NCBI RefSeq assembly: GCF_004000605.1
Contig: NZ_CP018911.1
Coordinates: 2,399,001-2,463,000, forward strand
Reading direction: 5' to 3'
DNA from: Glycocaulis alkaliphilus
Lineage (GTDB): Bacteria > Pseudomonadota > Alphaproteobacteria > Caulobacterales > Maricaulaceae
DNA length: 64,000 nucleotides
In this document: piece by piece, positions 1-8,484 of the stretch
Numbering within the stretch: the first letter of the stretch is position 1
Layout: each line of letters opens with the position of its first letter
Program-made: the position numbers and the translations under genes
Notes under the pieces: model-generated
Databases searched by the model: none
What the model was told of the DNA's origin: nothing
What the model saw: only the letters and a program-made list of their open reading frames with translations

Positions 1-117
1 TGTCAGTCCCGGCCAGACACGCGGCAGCAGCCAGCGTGGGACGTCAACATCAATATTGGACGGCGCACACGATTTCGCCAGCCCTGCGCGTCCAGCTGCC
101 GCACATCATACAGTGTT

Positions 118-1398
118 TTAACCTGCCGTGCCGTATGCGGACACACCCAGCAAGGCGTCCAGCCGGTCTGCAATCAACGCGCCAGCCGCGCCATCGCCGG
201 GCGGCGTATCCAGTCCGGCAATCACGCTTTGGCCACCGCCACTGATAACCGCCAGAGATGGCCGCAATCGGGCAGGCACATCGGGGACTGGCCGGTTCTG
301 CGCCCGCAAGGGCTGCACGGTCAGCGGTTCTGATCCTGCGCATACCAGCATCCGGCCATCAAACACGCCGCAATCACCCGGTGCCACATGCAGCGCGGCA
401 GCACCCCCATGGCCGTCCGCGCGGCCTGCGGCAGCGCCGGGATCGCGCCCCATCACGCCCTCACGCGTCAACATGACCCCGCCAGCACTGAACGGGATGC
501 CTGCCAGCAAGGCCTCCAGCAGGCCGGAAACACAATCCGGCCCCGGCAGGGCGCGTTCGCCACTGACTGCCAGCATCAGCGCCTCGCACGCCCGTAAGCT
601 CACCTCTCGCGAGCCTCCGGCAAACTTCGTTGCATTCAGCCCCACCGCGCCCCAAGGCAGGATGTCAGCGCCCGCCCTGATACGGAGATGCGCCAGCTGC
701 CTCAGGCGGCCATCCGTGCGCAGTGCCGCCTCATTAAGCGCAAGCAGGTGCCTGCCCGCCGGGCTTGCAGGCGGCGGTGCGGCGGCGCGCACCCGTACAC
801 GCTCAAAGGCCCGGTTGGTGTTGGAGGGATCCTCCACCCATGCCTGTCCCCGTGCGCTCAGCCATTGGCGCAACTCGTCCCGCGCCACGCGCACCAGCGG
901 GCGGGCAAGGCTGACGCCGCGCCCTTCCGGCCAGGCCGGGCTGGTGCTCAGCTCACCCATCACCGCAAGCGCTCGCCAGCTTGCCTCCTTGCGCGACAGG
1001 CGCATCAGCAGTGTTTCGATAACGTCGTCCGCCGTGTGGGCGAGGAACAGCCGGTTTGCGCCCAGACCCCGCGTAGCATCGGCCAGCAGGCCATGGCGTG
1101 CGCGCCGGGCCGCCGCCTGCCCCGGTGCCGGCGCATTCCAGACCAGAATATGGGCTGTCGCGCCCAGCGCCTCGGCGCGCCGTGCCGTCAACGCCGCTTC
1201 GCTGGCGCTTTCGGGCCGCAAGCGGTGGTCTACGGTCAAGGTGTGAAAATCGCGGCCAGCCTGACGGGCCACATCCGCCATCAGGCAGGCGAGCGCCATG
1301 GAATCGCCACCGCCCGAGAGCGCAAGCACCAGAGGCCCGGACGGGCACAGGCGCGCGACAGCGCGCGCGCCTGCAGCAAGGTCAGTGTCTAGCGGCAC
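118..1398 (-). CDS. tilS: tRNA(Ile)-lysidine synthetase TilS
   Basis: Uses ATP and lysine to convert the wobble C of tRNA-Ile(CAU) to lysidine, so that it reads AUA. The N-terminal PP-loop ATPase motif SGGGDS is at residues 28-33, followed by the N-type ATPase fold with HTADD and a basic stretch near residues 130-155. At 426 residues the length is normal for the family. The start is GTG, 10 bp inside the end of cpoB, which suggests translational coupling. It is the last member of the Tol-Pal run; in related bacteria ftsH commonly follows, but bases 1-117 downstream show no recognisable gene. Confidence 0.93.
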   Translation of the reverse strand: MPLDTDLAAGARAVARLCPSGPLVLALSGGGDSMALACLMADVARQAGRDFHTLTVDHRLRPESASEAALTARRAEALGATAHILVWNAPAPGQAAARRARHGLLADATRGLGANRLFLAHTADDVIETLLMRLSRKEASWRALAVMGELSTSPAWPEGRGVSLARPLVRVARDELRQWLSARGQAWVEDPSNTNRAFERVRVRAAAPPPASPAGRHLLALNEAALRTDGRLRQLAHLRIRAGADILPWGAVGLNATKFAGGSREVSLRACEALMLAVSGERALPGPDCVSGLLEALLAGIPFSAGGVMLTREGVMGRDPGAAAGRADGHGGAAALHVAPGDCGVFDGRMLVCAGSEPLTVQPLRAQNRPVPDVPARLRPSLAVISGGGQSVIAGLDTPPGDGAAGALIADRLDALLGVSAYGTAG

Positions 1399-2252
1399 CC
1401 GGCACGGCTGCGCTCACGCTCGGCGCGCTGGCGCGCCTCTGCGCTGGCATTGGGATATTCCTGCCCGAAAGAGCCGAGCACATTGCAGGCAGCGCCGCTC
1501 TGATCCATCGCATGAAGCGAGGCACCCAGGCGCACCAGAGCGTCCGGCCCGCGTTCACCGCGGCGGTCAGCACGCAAGGACGCCATATAGGCATCGGCGG
1601 CGTCCTGATAATTGCCTTGCGCAAAATGGGTTTCGCCAAGCCAGTACCAGGCCTGACCCGTCATCGGGTGACCGTCATGGACCTCGACAAAGCCGGCAAA
1701 GCGCTCCTGCGCACCGGCAAAGTCACCATCCAGCAGGCGCGCACGTGCGCTGGCAAACGCCTCGTCCGGATCAGACGGGGCGGAGGAGGCCCGGTCGCGG
1801 CTTGAATCTGCGCCGCCGGATGACGCCTGTGCGGCATCGGCGTCTGCCCGCGCGGCCGGCAGATTACTGCCCTGAAGGCTCAGGGGCCGCGTTGCCGCAG
1901 CCCGCGCATCCGCATGCGGATCGCCCGGCTCGGTTATCGCCAGCTCGCCGTCCTCGCCAGCCAGCATACGCCGCATGGCGGTGTTGAGCCGGTCAACTTC
2001 CTGACGCAGGCGCCGGTTCTCAAAAGTGAGTGTTTCCAGCTCACCTGTCAGGCTGCGCTGCTCGCGCTCCAGCGCCTCAACGCGCATCAGCAGGCTCTCC
2101 GCCACAGGATCGCCTGCCAGCGATTGCTGCTGCATTTCGTTCAGACGCGCCTCGATGGCATCCATGCGCATCGTCAGCGCCCGGCTGGACTGGGCGTGGG
2201 CGGTCCCGGCAAGGAGACCGAAACCAATCAGGAGAGAAACGAGCCAGCGCAT
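1389..2252 (-). CDS. cpoB: Tol-Pal accessory protein CpoB (YbgF)
   Basis: Periplasmic coordinator of Tol-Pal activity and peptidoglycan synthesis during division. The chosen ATG gives a signal peptide of about 20 residues ending AHA; a longer reading frame adds 29 residues with no sensible leader, and a GAGGTGA ribosome site precedes this ATG. Next come a coiled coil (about residues 25-95, the trimerisation helix), a low-complexity linker, and C-terminal TPR repeats (YWLGETHFAQGNYQDA, then similar units). 287 residues fits the family. It is downstream of pal, from which a strong terminator separates it, and overlaps tilS by 10 bp. Confidence 0.9.
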   Translation of the reverse strand: MRWLVSLLIGFGLLAGTAHAQSSRALTMRMDAIEARLNEMQQQSLAGDPVAESLLMRVEALEREQRSLTGELETLTFENRRLRQEVDRLNTAMRRMLAGEDGELAITEPGDPHADARAAATRPLSLQGSNLPAARADADAAQASSGGADSSRDRASSAPSDPDEAFASARARLLDGDFAGAQERFAGFVEVHDGHPMTGQAWYWLGETHFAQGNYQDAADAYMASLRADRRGERGPDALVRLGASLHAMDQSGAACNVLGSFGQEYPNASAEARQRAERERSRAGCR

Positions 2253-2409
2253 GCCATCACCTCTGAACAACAAAAAATCCGGGTAACCGGGATCGCGCGT
2301 TGGCCGCGCAGGGTCAAGTGGGCAGCGTGACGAATGCAAGGGGCGAAATTACGGCACAGCGCATAAACGCGCCCCTGTCATTGGTCCCTGTGACAGACCC
2401 GTTACTGGC

Positions 2410-2465
2410 CCCGGAAAAATAAAAGGCTCGCCAGCACGACCGGGCCGGTCATGCTGGCGAGCCTT
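2410..2465 (-). terminator. Rho-independent terminator after pal
   Basis: A perfect 14-bp inverted repeat, AAGGCTCGCCAGCA (2423-2436) and its complement (2452-2465), encloses a 15-nt loop. Read on the minus strand, it is followed at once by a T-rich tract (complement of 2412-2424, GGAAAAATAAAAG). It lies about 34 bp past the pal stop codon. This should end most transcripts of the tolQRAB-pal unit and leave cpoB-tilS to read-through or a separate promoter. Confidence 0.85.
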
Positions 2466-2498
2466 CAAGCTCCGCAGTAGCAACGGGCAAGCCGTTGA

Positions 2499-3011
2499 CT
2501 AGGACACCGCACCAGACGTTACGACAGTGATGCCATTCCGGTTCTGGGCCCAGCACGACTCGGTCGACTGGGTGCAGGTCGGACGCTCTTTGCCGTAAGA
2601 GACGGTGGAGATGCGCGACGCATCGACGCCCTGGCTGACCAGGAAGTCGCGGACCGAGTTGGCGCGGCGGGCGCCAAGCGCGAGGTTGTATTCGCGGGTG
2701 CCGCGCTCGTCGGCGTTGCCGGCGATCAGGATGCGCGTGCCCGGGTATTGGGCAAGCCAGGCGGCCTGACGGCGCAGGGTTTCGCGCGAGGCGTTATCCA
2801 GATCCGAACGGTCGAGGCCGAAGAAAACACGGTCGCCCGCATTCTGTTCAAAATCCGCGATCGAACCAGGCACCGGACCCGTGGTGCGGGTGTCGGTGGT
2901 GGTGCCGCCTGTATTGGTTTCCGGCACGACCGGGGTTTCATCCGGGCGGCTGGCGCAGGCGGTGACGAGAAGGCTGCACGCTGCCAGAGCAGCGAACGGA
3001 GCAAGTTTCAT
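2499..3011 (-). CDS. pal: Peptidoglycan-associated lipoprotein Pal
   Basis: Outer-membrane lipoprotein that ties the outer membrane to peptidoglycan and binds TolB. The chosen ATG starts a lipoprotein signal with lipobox VTAC at residues 15-18; a frame-extended start 6 codons upstream is less likely. A Pro/Thr/Gly linker leads to an OmpA-like domain with the diagnostic peptidoglycan-binding stretch NADERGTREYN and GARRANSVRDFL. Length 170 residues is typical. It follows tolB by 114 bp and is followed by a hairpin terminator. Confidence 0.95.
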   Translation of the reverse strand: MKLAPFAALAACSLLVTACASRPDETPVVPETNTGGTTTDTRTTGPVPGSIADFEQNAGDRVFFGLDRSDLDNASRETLRRQAAWLAQYPGTRILIAGNADERGTREYNLALGARRANSVRDFLVSQGVDASRISTVSYGKERPTCTQSTESCWAQNRNGITVVTSGAVS

Positions 3012-3125
3012 TGGAGCAATGTCCCTCAATAGTGTCCGTGCAGCACGCCTGCACGACCGAGTTCTCCATACACCACATTCGACGGTGAATCGATATGGAT
3101 TAGCGAACTATTTTCCGTCGCTGTT

Positions 3126-4481
3126 TCAGTCCAGAAGTGGCGACCAGGCAGCGTCGGACGCGGCGCCCTGGGTAGGCAGGCGCCGCAAATTGAACCCGCC
3201 CAGATCCACGCTCCAGATCGAATAGCGCGTGCCCGTCGCGGAGTAGTCGCCGCGTGTAAACAGCAACATGCGTCCGTTCGGGGACCAGGCGGGTGTATCT
3301 ACAAAATACCCGTCATAGAGAATTCGTTCCTCGCCAGTGCCATCGGCACGCATCACGCCCAGCGAGAACATCGAGCCCTGCTGCTTGATGAAGGCGATCA
3401 GATCGCCGCGCGGGGACCAGACCGGGCTGGTATAGCGGCCCGGCCCGAAGCTGATCCGGCGCTGGTCGGTGCCATCGGCGTTCATCACATAGATCTGCGG
3501 CTGGCCTGAACGGTTGGAGGCAAAGGCGATCTGGCGGCCATCGGGCGAATAGGTCGGCTCGGTATCGTCCGACGGATTGCTGGTCAGCTGACGCAGGGCC
3601 CGCGTGCGCAGATCGAACCCGTAAAGATCGTGACGGCCGCGCCGCTCCACCGACATCACCAGCTCGCGGCCATTGGGGTGGAAACGCGCCGAGAGCGACT
3701 GGCCGCCGCCCGTGATAGCCGCATTGCTGCTGTCAAACAGCGCTTCCTGACGGCCGGTCTGCAGATCGTAGAGATAGCTGGTCGCCTGCAGGTCACGGAA
3801 GGACACATAGGTGATCTGCTGGCTGGTCGGCGAATAGTTCGGCAGCAACGCCATGTAGGAGCGGTCGGTCAGGAAGGACGGGTTCGCTCCGTCCTGATCC
3901 ATGATGACCAGACGGCGCGTCGGCTCGCCATTGGGCCCGTCACCTTCGGACACATAGACAATGCGGGTGTCAAAAAACCCGCTCTCGCCGGTCAGACGCT
4001 CATAGACGGCATCAGACACCTTGTGGGCCAGGCGGCGCCAGTTCTCCGGCACCGATGTGAACTGCATGCCGAGAATCTGCTGCTCGGCAGCCGTATCCCA
4101 AAGGCGGAACGCCACCAGAAGCCGGCCCTGCTCGTCAATGCTGACCCGGCCTACCAGAAGGGCGGAGGCGTTGATGATGCGCCAGTCAGCAAAGCGGGGA
4201 CGCAGATCGATATTGGTGATGTCCTCGATGAAGGCGTCCTGGGACACAGGCGCGAACAGGCCCGAATTGGCCAGGTTATTGGTCACCACCCGCGCAATGT
4301 CAGCGCCCGTCTCGGCGCTTTGCGCGTCCTGCGCGATGAAGTCGGTAATCGCGATGGGGAAGGGATCGACATTGCCGTCCGTGACGGTGACCACCAGCGG
4401 ACTGCCCGACTGGGCAAGCGCAGGCGCCGCAAGCGCTGCAATCATGGCAAACAGGGCGGCTAGCCGGGCCAGAACACGCAT
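3126..4481 (-). CDS. tolB: Tol-Pal translocation protein TolB
   Basis: Periplasmic beta-propeller of the Tol system that interacts with Pal and TolA. The chosen ATG has an AGGAG ribosome site 7 nt upstream and gives a signal peptide ending APALAQ. A longer frame reading starts 40 codons earlier, inside a repeat-rich intergenic element, and is rejected. After the N-terminal alpha/beta domain come repeated blades with YSPDGRQIAF, WSPRGDLIAF and WSPNGRMLLF signatures. 451 residues is normal. Its separation from tolA (305 bp) is unusually large for this operon because of the element at 4511-4781. Confidence 0.95.
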   Translation of the reverse strand: MRVLARLAALFAMIAALAAPALAQSGSPLVVTVTDGNVDPFPIAITDFIAQDAQSAETGADIARVVTNNLANSGLFAPVSQDAFIEDITNIDLRPRFADWRIINASALLVGRVSIDEQGRLLVAFRLWDTAAEQQILGMQFTSVPENWRRLAHKVSDAVYERLTGESGFFDTRIVYVSEGDGPNGEPTRRLVIMDQDGANPSFLTDRSYMALLPNYSPTSQQITYVSFRDLQATSYLYDLQTGRQEALFDSSNAAITGGGQSLSARFHPNGRELVMSVERRGRHDLYGFDLRTRALRQLTSNPSDDTEPTYSPDGRQIAFASNRSGQPQIYVMNADGTDQRRISFGPGRYTSPVWSPRGDLIAFIKQQGSMFSLGVMRADGTGEERILYDGYFVDTPAWSPNGRMLLFTRGDYSATGTRYSIWSVDLGGFNLRRLPTQGAASDAAWSPLLD

Positions 4482-4510
4482 TGATTTAGCTCCTGTCGTT
4501 CGTACGGGGG

Positions 4511-4781
4511 TAGAACCTGCACTCATAAAGGTTTCGGGCGTGACGCGTAGCAGATTTCGCGCCTGAAAAGGAGAGACGTCCGCCGTGGAGCACTCCTCCA
4601 CAAGGACGGCTCGACGTCGTCAGGGGGGAAATCTGCCGCGCCCCGACGGGGTATGGCGAAAATCGTCCACTATTACGTCGCAGCCCCTCGAAAGGGGGAA
4701 ACCATTCCGTCGGGCCTGCTCCTGATATTGAACGATTTTCACCCATATCACGCTCCAAACCCTTTATGAGTACAGGTCCTA
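4511..4781. mobile_element. MITE-like element between tolA and tolB
   Basis: This is most of the 305-bp gap between tolA and tolB. The ends are imperfect terminal inverted repeats of about 33 bp (4511-4543 against 4748-4781; roughly 29 of 34 aligned positions agree), each beginning TAGRACCTGYACTCATAAAG. It may be flanked by a TA target duplication. Inside are further complementary segments: GCAGATTT 4550-4557 with 4629-4636, CCCGACGG 4642-4649 with 4707-4714, and GAAAATCGT 4658-4666 with 4732-4740. No transposase gene is present. It could be a non-autonomous transposon or a structured RNA in the tol message. The family is not identified. Confidence 0.6.
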
Positions 4782-4786
4782 TCACA

Positions 4787-5623
4787 CTATCGATTTGACG
4801 GCTCGAAATTGACCGTAATGCGGCGCCATTGCTGATATTGGCCCGCAGGCATGGTGTAGGGCGCACATTCGATGACCGCCCGCACCGCCCGCTCGCCGGC
4901 AAGACGCATATAGGGGTTGGGCGAGCCCAGCACGCGATTGGCGTCAACAAGGCGCGGCGGCGCACTAAGACTGCCATCACGCTCCAGCTGCACCTCCACC
5001 GATACGCGCAAGGAGGCCGGGTCCGGCGCATCGGACGGCTCGCGCCAGCAACGCGAAGTCTGGCTGCGGAACAGGTCCGCCATGGTCGCTGTCATCGCCG
5101 TGCCCGCGCCTGCGCCCTGCCGGGTCTCCCCCTGCTCTGCAGGACGGTTCTGCGCGCTCTGCTGGCGCGAACGGTCGACCAGCGTGGACAGCGCATCCAG
5201 ATCCAGCCCCTGCTGCTGTTGCGGCTGGGGACGTGGCTGCGGACGCTGCGGCTCTGGCCGGGGTTCGGGCTGCGGCGGAACGGGATCAGGCTCGCGCTCG
5301 GGCTGCGGTTCGGGTTCCGGCTCGGGTTGCGGCTCTTCGGTGGGCGGCAGCGGAATGGGTTCAGGCTCGGAGACCTGCGGCTCGGGCTCGGGCTCCGGCG
5401 CGACCGGCTGCGGGCGCTCGATCACGTCCGGTTCAGGCTCCGGCACCGGATCGGGCGCGGCAGCGCGGATATTGGTGATGTCGGCCAGCGTGACCAGCTC
5501 GACCGGAACCAGCACGCTTTCACCGTCGAGCTGGCTGGCCGAGCGCGGGAAATAGATGAACGCACTCGCAAACAGCGAGAGGTGCAGCACCAGCGATAGG
5601 ATGAAGCTGGCAAACGAGCGCAT
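4787..5623 (-). CDS. tolA: Tol-Pal protein TolA (TonB/TolA family)
   Basis: Inner-membrane anchored protein linking the TolQR motor to TolB and Pal across the periplasm. One N-terminal transmembrane helix (about residues 5-25) is followed by an extended Pro-Glu repeat region (about 55-130: EPEP and QPEPRPEPQ units) in place of the long Ala/Lys helix of E. coli TolA. A Gln-rich spacer and a C-terminal TonB/TolA fold containing a Cys pair follow. 278 residues is short compared with E. coli TolA but usual for alphaproteobacteria. It starts 22 bp after the tolR stop, in the same operon. Confidence 0.85.
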   Translation of the reverse strand: MRSFASFILSLVLHLSLFASAFIYFPRSASQLDGESVLVPVELVTLADITNIRAAAPDPVPEPEPDVIERPQPVAPEPEPEPQVSEPEPIPLPPTEEPQPEPEPEPQPEREPDPVPPQPEPRPEPQRPQPRPQPQQQQGLDLDALSTLVDRSRQQSAQNRPAEQGETRQGAGAGTAMTATMADLFRSQTSRCWREPSDAPDPASLRVSVEVQLERDGSLSAPPRLVDANRVLGSPNPYMRLAGERAVRAVIECAPYTMPAGQYQQWRRITVNFEPSNR

Positions 5624-5645
5624 CGGGCTAAAAAGCGTTTCCCTG

Positions 5646-6077
5646 CTACTGGTTCAAAGGATCGGTAACAAGACCGATATTGGCGTAGCCAGCCGAGGAG
5701 ACGCGCGCCATGACGCGCATGACCTCGCCATAGCCCACGGCCTCATCGGCGCGGATATAGACGCGCGCCTGCGACCCCGTCCGCGAGATCGCCTCCAGAC
5801 GCGGCACCAGCTCTTCAAAGCTGACGCGCGTTTCCTGCAGGAAGATGCTGCCATCGGCTTGTATCGTGATGGTCAGCGGCTCTTCCGACGTGGTCATCGC
5901 CCGCGCTTCGGTATCGGGCAGGTTCACGTCCACGCCCACGGTCAGCAGTGGCGCGGCGACCATGAACACGATCAGCAGCACCAGCATCACGTCCACATAG
6001 GGGACGATGTTGATCTCTGCCTTGGGTTTCCAGCGGCGGCCGGTCCTGCGGCCGCCCATGTCCACATTGCCGGCCAT
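5646..6077 (-). CDS. tolR: Tol-Pal protein TolR (ExbD family)
   Basis: Part of the TolQR proton-driven motor in the inner membrane. There is a cytosolic N-terminus, one transmembrane helix at about residues 25-45 holding the conserved Asp (NIVPYVDVMLVLLIVF), and a periplasmic ExbD domain. 143 residues matches the family. Its ATG directly follows the tolQ stop (TAGATG arrangement), so translation is probably coupled and the stoichiometry set by the shared message. Confidence 0.94.
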   Translation of the reverse strand: MAGNVDMGGRRTGRRWKPKAEINIVPYVDVMLVLLIVFMVAAPLLTVGVDVNLPDTEARAMTTSEEPLTITIQADGSIFLQETRVSFEELVPRLEAISRTGSQARVYIRADEAVGYGEVMRVMARVSSAGYANIGLVTDPLNQ

Positions 6078-6731
6078 CTAACTCTCCCGGGCTGCAAGCG
6101 CGGAAAGATCGTCCACGAACCCTTCCAGGCGCACCGCATACTTGGCGAGCTGCGAGGAGAGCGCGTTGAAGAAGATCACCGCCGGAATGGCGGCCACCAG
6201 GCCCAGACCCGTCGCAAACAGGGCCTCGGCGATACCCGGCGCCACGACGGCCAGATTGGTGTCGCGCGATGCGGCGATGGAGCGGAAGGAGTTCATGATC
6301 CCCCACACCGTACCGAACAGGCCGATAAAGGGCGCCGAGGAGCCGACAATGGCGAGAATGCCAAGCCCCTGCTCCATCCGGGTCAGTTCCCGGTTGGCTT
6401 CTGCCCCGCCAGAGCGCGAGACGGAGAAGCTGTCCCAGTCACGCAGCGCGGCGGCCAGCACCCGGCTGAACGGGTCCTTGGGATTGCGCGCATAGCGGTT
6501 GGCGAGGTCATCAATCGAGCCGCCAGCCCAGAAATCATCCTCGAACCGGGCGGCTTGGGCGGCGGCCTTGCGGAACTGCAGGAATTTCTCGATGGCCACG
6601 GCCCACGACCAGACGGACATGAACAGCAAGATGCCCATCACCGCCTTCACGATGATGTCGGCGCGCATGAAAAGGTAGAAGATAGTCAGTTCCTGCGCTG
6701 GCTGGGCCAGCTCTACGGCAACGCTGTCCAT
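6078..6731 (-). CDS. tolQ: Tol-Pal protein TolQ (MotA/ExbB family)
   Basis: Inner-membrane channel subunit that, with TolR, uses the proton gradient to energise TolA. Three transmembrane segments are visible: near residues 18-45, and the pair in the C-terminal MotA/ExbB domain, with GSSAPFIGLFGTVWGIMN and IAEALFATGLGLVAAIPAV. 217 residues. In related genomes ybgC lies directly upstream; here the nearest upstream genes are hipA and hipB, with 198 bp between hipA and tolQ that may hold a tolQ promoter. No promoter was clear enough to call. Confidence 0.94.
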   Translation of the reverse strand: MDSVAVELAQPAQELTIFYLFMRADIIVKAVMGILLFMSVWSWAVAIEKFLQFRKAAAQAARFEDDFWAGGSIDDLANRYARNPKDPFSRVLAAALRDWDSFSVSRSGGAEANRELTRMEQGLGILAIVGSSAPFIGLFGTVWGIMNSFRSIAASRDTNLAVVAPGIAEALFATGLGLVAAIPAVIFFNALSSQLAKYAVRLEGFVDDLSALAARES

Positions 6732-6929
6732 GACGGCTCCCTCACACTCCCGGCAAACGGATGAGCGCGTTGCTTAGCGGCGAGCAGCACTCTCGCCAAG
6801 CCTGACACGCTCAAAACCCGCCCTCATCTGTTCCCGGCAGGCTTTCTCTGATCCGATTGGGGCGATTTGAAGGAGGAAGGGTTAAGGACGCGTTTGGATT
6901 TGCAGTGGACGCGCTCCGCAGGAGAGCCC

Positions 6930-8171
6930 TCACGCCAGCGGCGGAAGAACCGCGAGATGATCGTTGATACCGCCTCTGACGCGCTGGCTGAGCGGCAGAT
7001 GCGCGCTCTCTTTTGTCCAGACCTCCCGGAAGCGCGCCGCCGTTTCGCGAGCAGTGTCGAGCACCAGCCTTTCAGGCAGTTCAGCTTTGGCGGCCAGATG
7101 CGCAAGCTCGTCTGCATCAAATCCGCCAAACCGGCTGGTGCGGCTGAATTTGAGAGCAAAGTTTTCATCGCGGATATAGGCAATCGTCGAGACGAAATCA
7201 TAGGCTGGTGCGAGCGACGCCGTCTTCTGATCGCGATAGATCAGGGACCAGTTCTTGACGTGCATGTCGGCATTGCCGATCAGCACGTTGAAGGTCAGGC
7301 GGCGGATAAACTCGGCCACATCGGCATTGCCCGCCTCGATGCCGATGATCTGGGCGATACGGCGCAGGGAAGCGTTTTTGTATTTGTCTTCCGGATAAAG
7401 CCCAAAAACCTGCGCAAAATCCTCGATATGGACACGCGATCCGTCAGCGGCGCGGTCAAACCGCTCAATGGCAAACGCCTTACGCCTGAAAAAGTCAGCG
7501 CCCAGGCCGATGCCCTCGGGCAGGTCTTCAATATCGCCGACATCAACCAGCCGGACCGGCGGCACATTGATCCCCACCATCGCGGCAAGGCTCATCATTG
7601 AAAACTCGTTCTGAGGGACGTCCTCAAACTCGCGAGAGGGCAGCTTGATGATCCAGTTGCCGCCCTGACCGCTGGCCGGGATGGTGAGACCGCCACGCGC
7701 TTCCAGCAGAGCCGAGAATTTGAGCTGAACGCCGGCCAGCGAAAATCGCAATGGCCCGTTAGCCGGCCTGCCTCGCGCCTCTTCATAAGCGTCATCGCCG
7801 TCAAACAGCTCGCCGCCTGCCGGCACGATGGTGACGGCGCCGGGAAGGTCCATGCCCAGCGCTTTGAGCAGCGGGAACTCGCGCACCGGATTAACGCGCG
7901 CACGCCCTGCCAGATAGGCGCGCATATGTCCTTCGGGCAGGAGGTTGGAAAAGAATGGCAGGGCGCGTGTCTGCGTCGGCACAAAATCGCTGAACACACC
8001 GCCGAACGCATCCTTGAAGCCAAGGCTCAGCGTCGGCCGGTTTTCATCCCCGATATAGTTTTCAGTGAAGGCAAAGAGCATCCGGTCGCCGCCCAGATGG
8101 GTCAGCGTGCCGATCTCGCGCTCATAAAGCCGGACGCTCAATATGGACGGGAAAGCGCCTGACCTAGTCAT
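6930..8171 (-). CDS. hipA: HipA-type Ser/Thr kinase toxin
   Basis: Kinase toxin of a type II HipBA system; HipA proteins phosphorylate targets such as glutamyl-tRNA synthetase and induce dormancy. Seen in order: an N-terminal HipA_N region (RLYEREIGTL, then FSNLLPEG), the Ser-containing loop SLAGVQLKFS, the catalytic stretch GNADMHVKNWS near residue 300, and the metal-binding PAYDFVST. All catalytic motifs are intact over 413 residues. The ATG at 8171 is chosen because its first codons overlap the hipB stop by 8 bp and the longer frame upstream is low complexity. Same strand as the tol genes, inserted between ybgC and tolQ. Confidence 0.88.
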   Translation of the reverse strand: MTRSGAFPSILSVRLYEREIGTLTHLGGDRMLFAFTENYIGDENRPTLSLGFKDAFGGVFSDFVPTQTRALPFFSNLLPEGHMRAYLAGRARVNPVREFPLLKALGMDLPGAVTIVPAGGELFDGDDAYEEARGRPANGPLRFSLAGVQLKFSALLEARGGLTIPASGQGGNWIIKLPSREFEDVPQNEFSMMSLAAMVGINVPPVRLVDVGDIEDLPEGIGLGADFFRRKAFAIERFDRAADGSRVHIEDFAQVFGLYPEDKYKNASLRRIAQIIGIEAGNADVAEFIRRLTFNVLIGNADMHVKNWSLIYRDQKTASLAPAYDFVSTIAYIRDENFALKFSRTSRFGGFDADELAHLAAKAELPERLVLDTARETAARFREVWTKESAHLPLSQRVRGGINDHLAVLPPLA

Positions 8172-8484
8172 CGCCGCCCGCCTCCAGCTGGTATTGCGGG
8201 CGCGAGACGGCCCCAGCGCCTGCGTGGGCGGCCTCGTTGCGGCGGGAGCGGAGAATCGCCTGCACGGCGGGAAGAGCCGGTCTCGGCACCAGCTCCAGCT
8301 CCAGCTCCAGCGTACGCGCGATCTCGACAAGGCTTGAAAGCCGAATATCGACCGCGCCGCTCTCGATCTTCGAGATATGGCTTTGCGGCACGCCCGTAAG
8401 CTGGGCCAGAGCCCGCTGGCTAAGACCTTTTTCCTCGCGCGCCTGTTTCAGGCGGGCAGCGATTTTCTCCAGGAGATACGACAT
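8164..8484 (-). CDS. hipB: HipB-like XRE antitoxin/regulator
   Basis: DNA-binding antitoxin expected to bind HipA and repress its own operon. An HTH_3 domain occupies about residues 5-60: ARLKQAREEKGLSQRALAQL, then VPQSHISKIE, then ARTLELELEL. The C-terminal tail is Ala/Gln-rich and probably flexible. 106 residues from the ATG at 8484; alternatives are a TTG ten codons earlier and an internal GTG. The gene overlaps hipA by 8 bp, the usual antitoxin-first arrangement. The DNA just upstream is strikingly AT-rich. Confidence 0.85.
   Translation of the reverse strand: MSYLLEKIAARLKQAREEKGLSQRALAQLTGVPQSHISKIESGAVDIRLSSLVEIARTLELELELVPRPALPAVQAILRSRRNEAAHAGAGAVSRPQYQLEAGGDD

Noticed and set aside
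1-117. Start of an ftsH gene at the left edge
   Set aside because: ftsH often follows tilS, but neither strand shows an FtsH-like N-terminus in these 117 bp.
128-1246. 372-codon plus-strand frame opposite tilS
   Set aside because: It is antisense to a well-supported gene, with an Ala/Arg/Ser/Pro-rich composition typical of a high-GC shadow frame and no family motif.
4486-5031. 181-codon minus-strand frame that begins inside the tolA coding region and runs through the MITE-like element
   Set aside because: I considered a transposase remnant, but no DDE motif or known transposase stretch is present; it is better read as non-coding.
4917-5555. Gly/Ser-rich plus-strand frame opposite tolA
   Set aside because: A mirror of the Pro-Glu repeat region of TolA; repetitive composition follows from the codons on the other strand.
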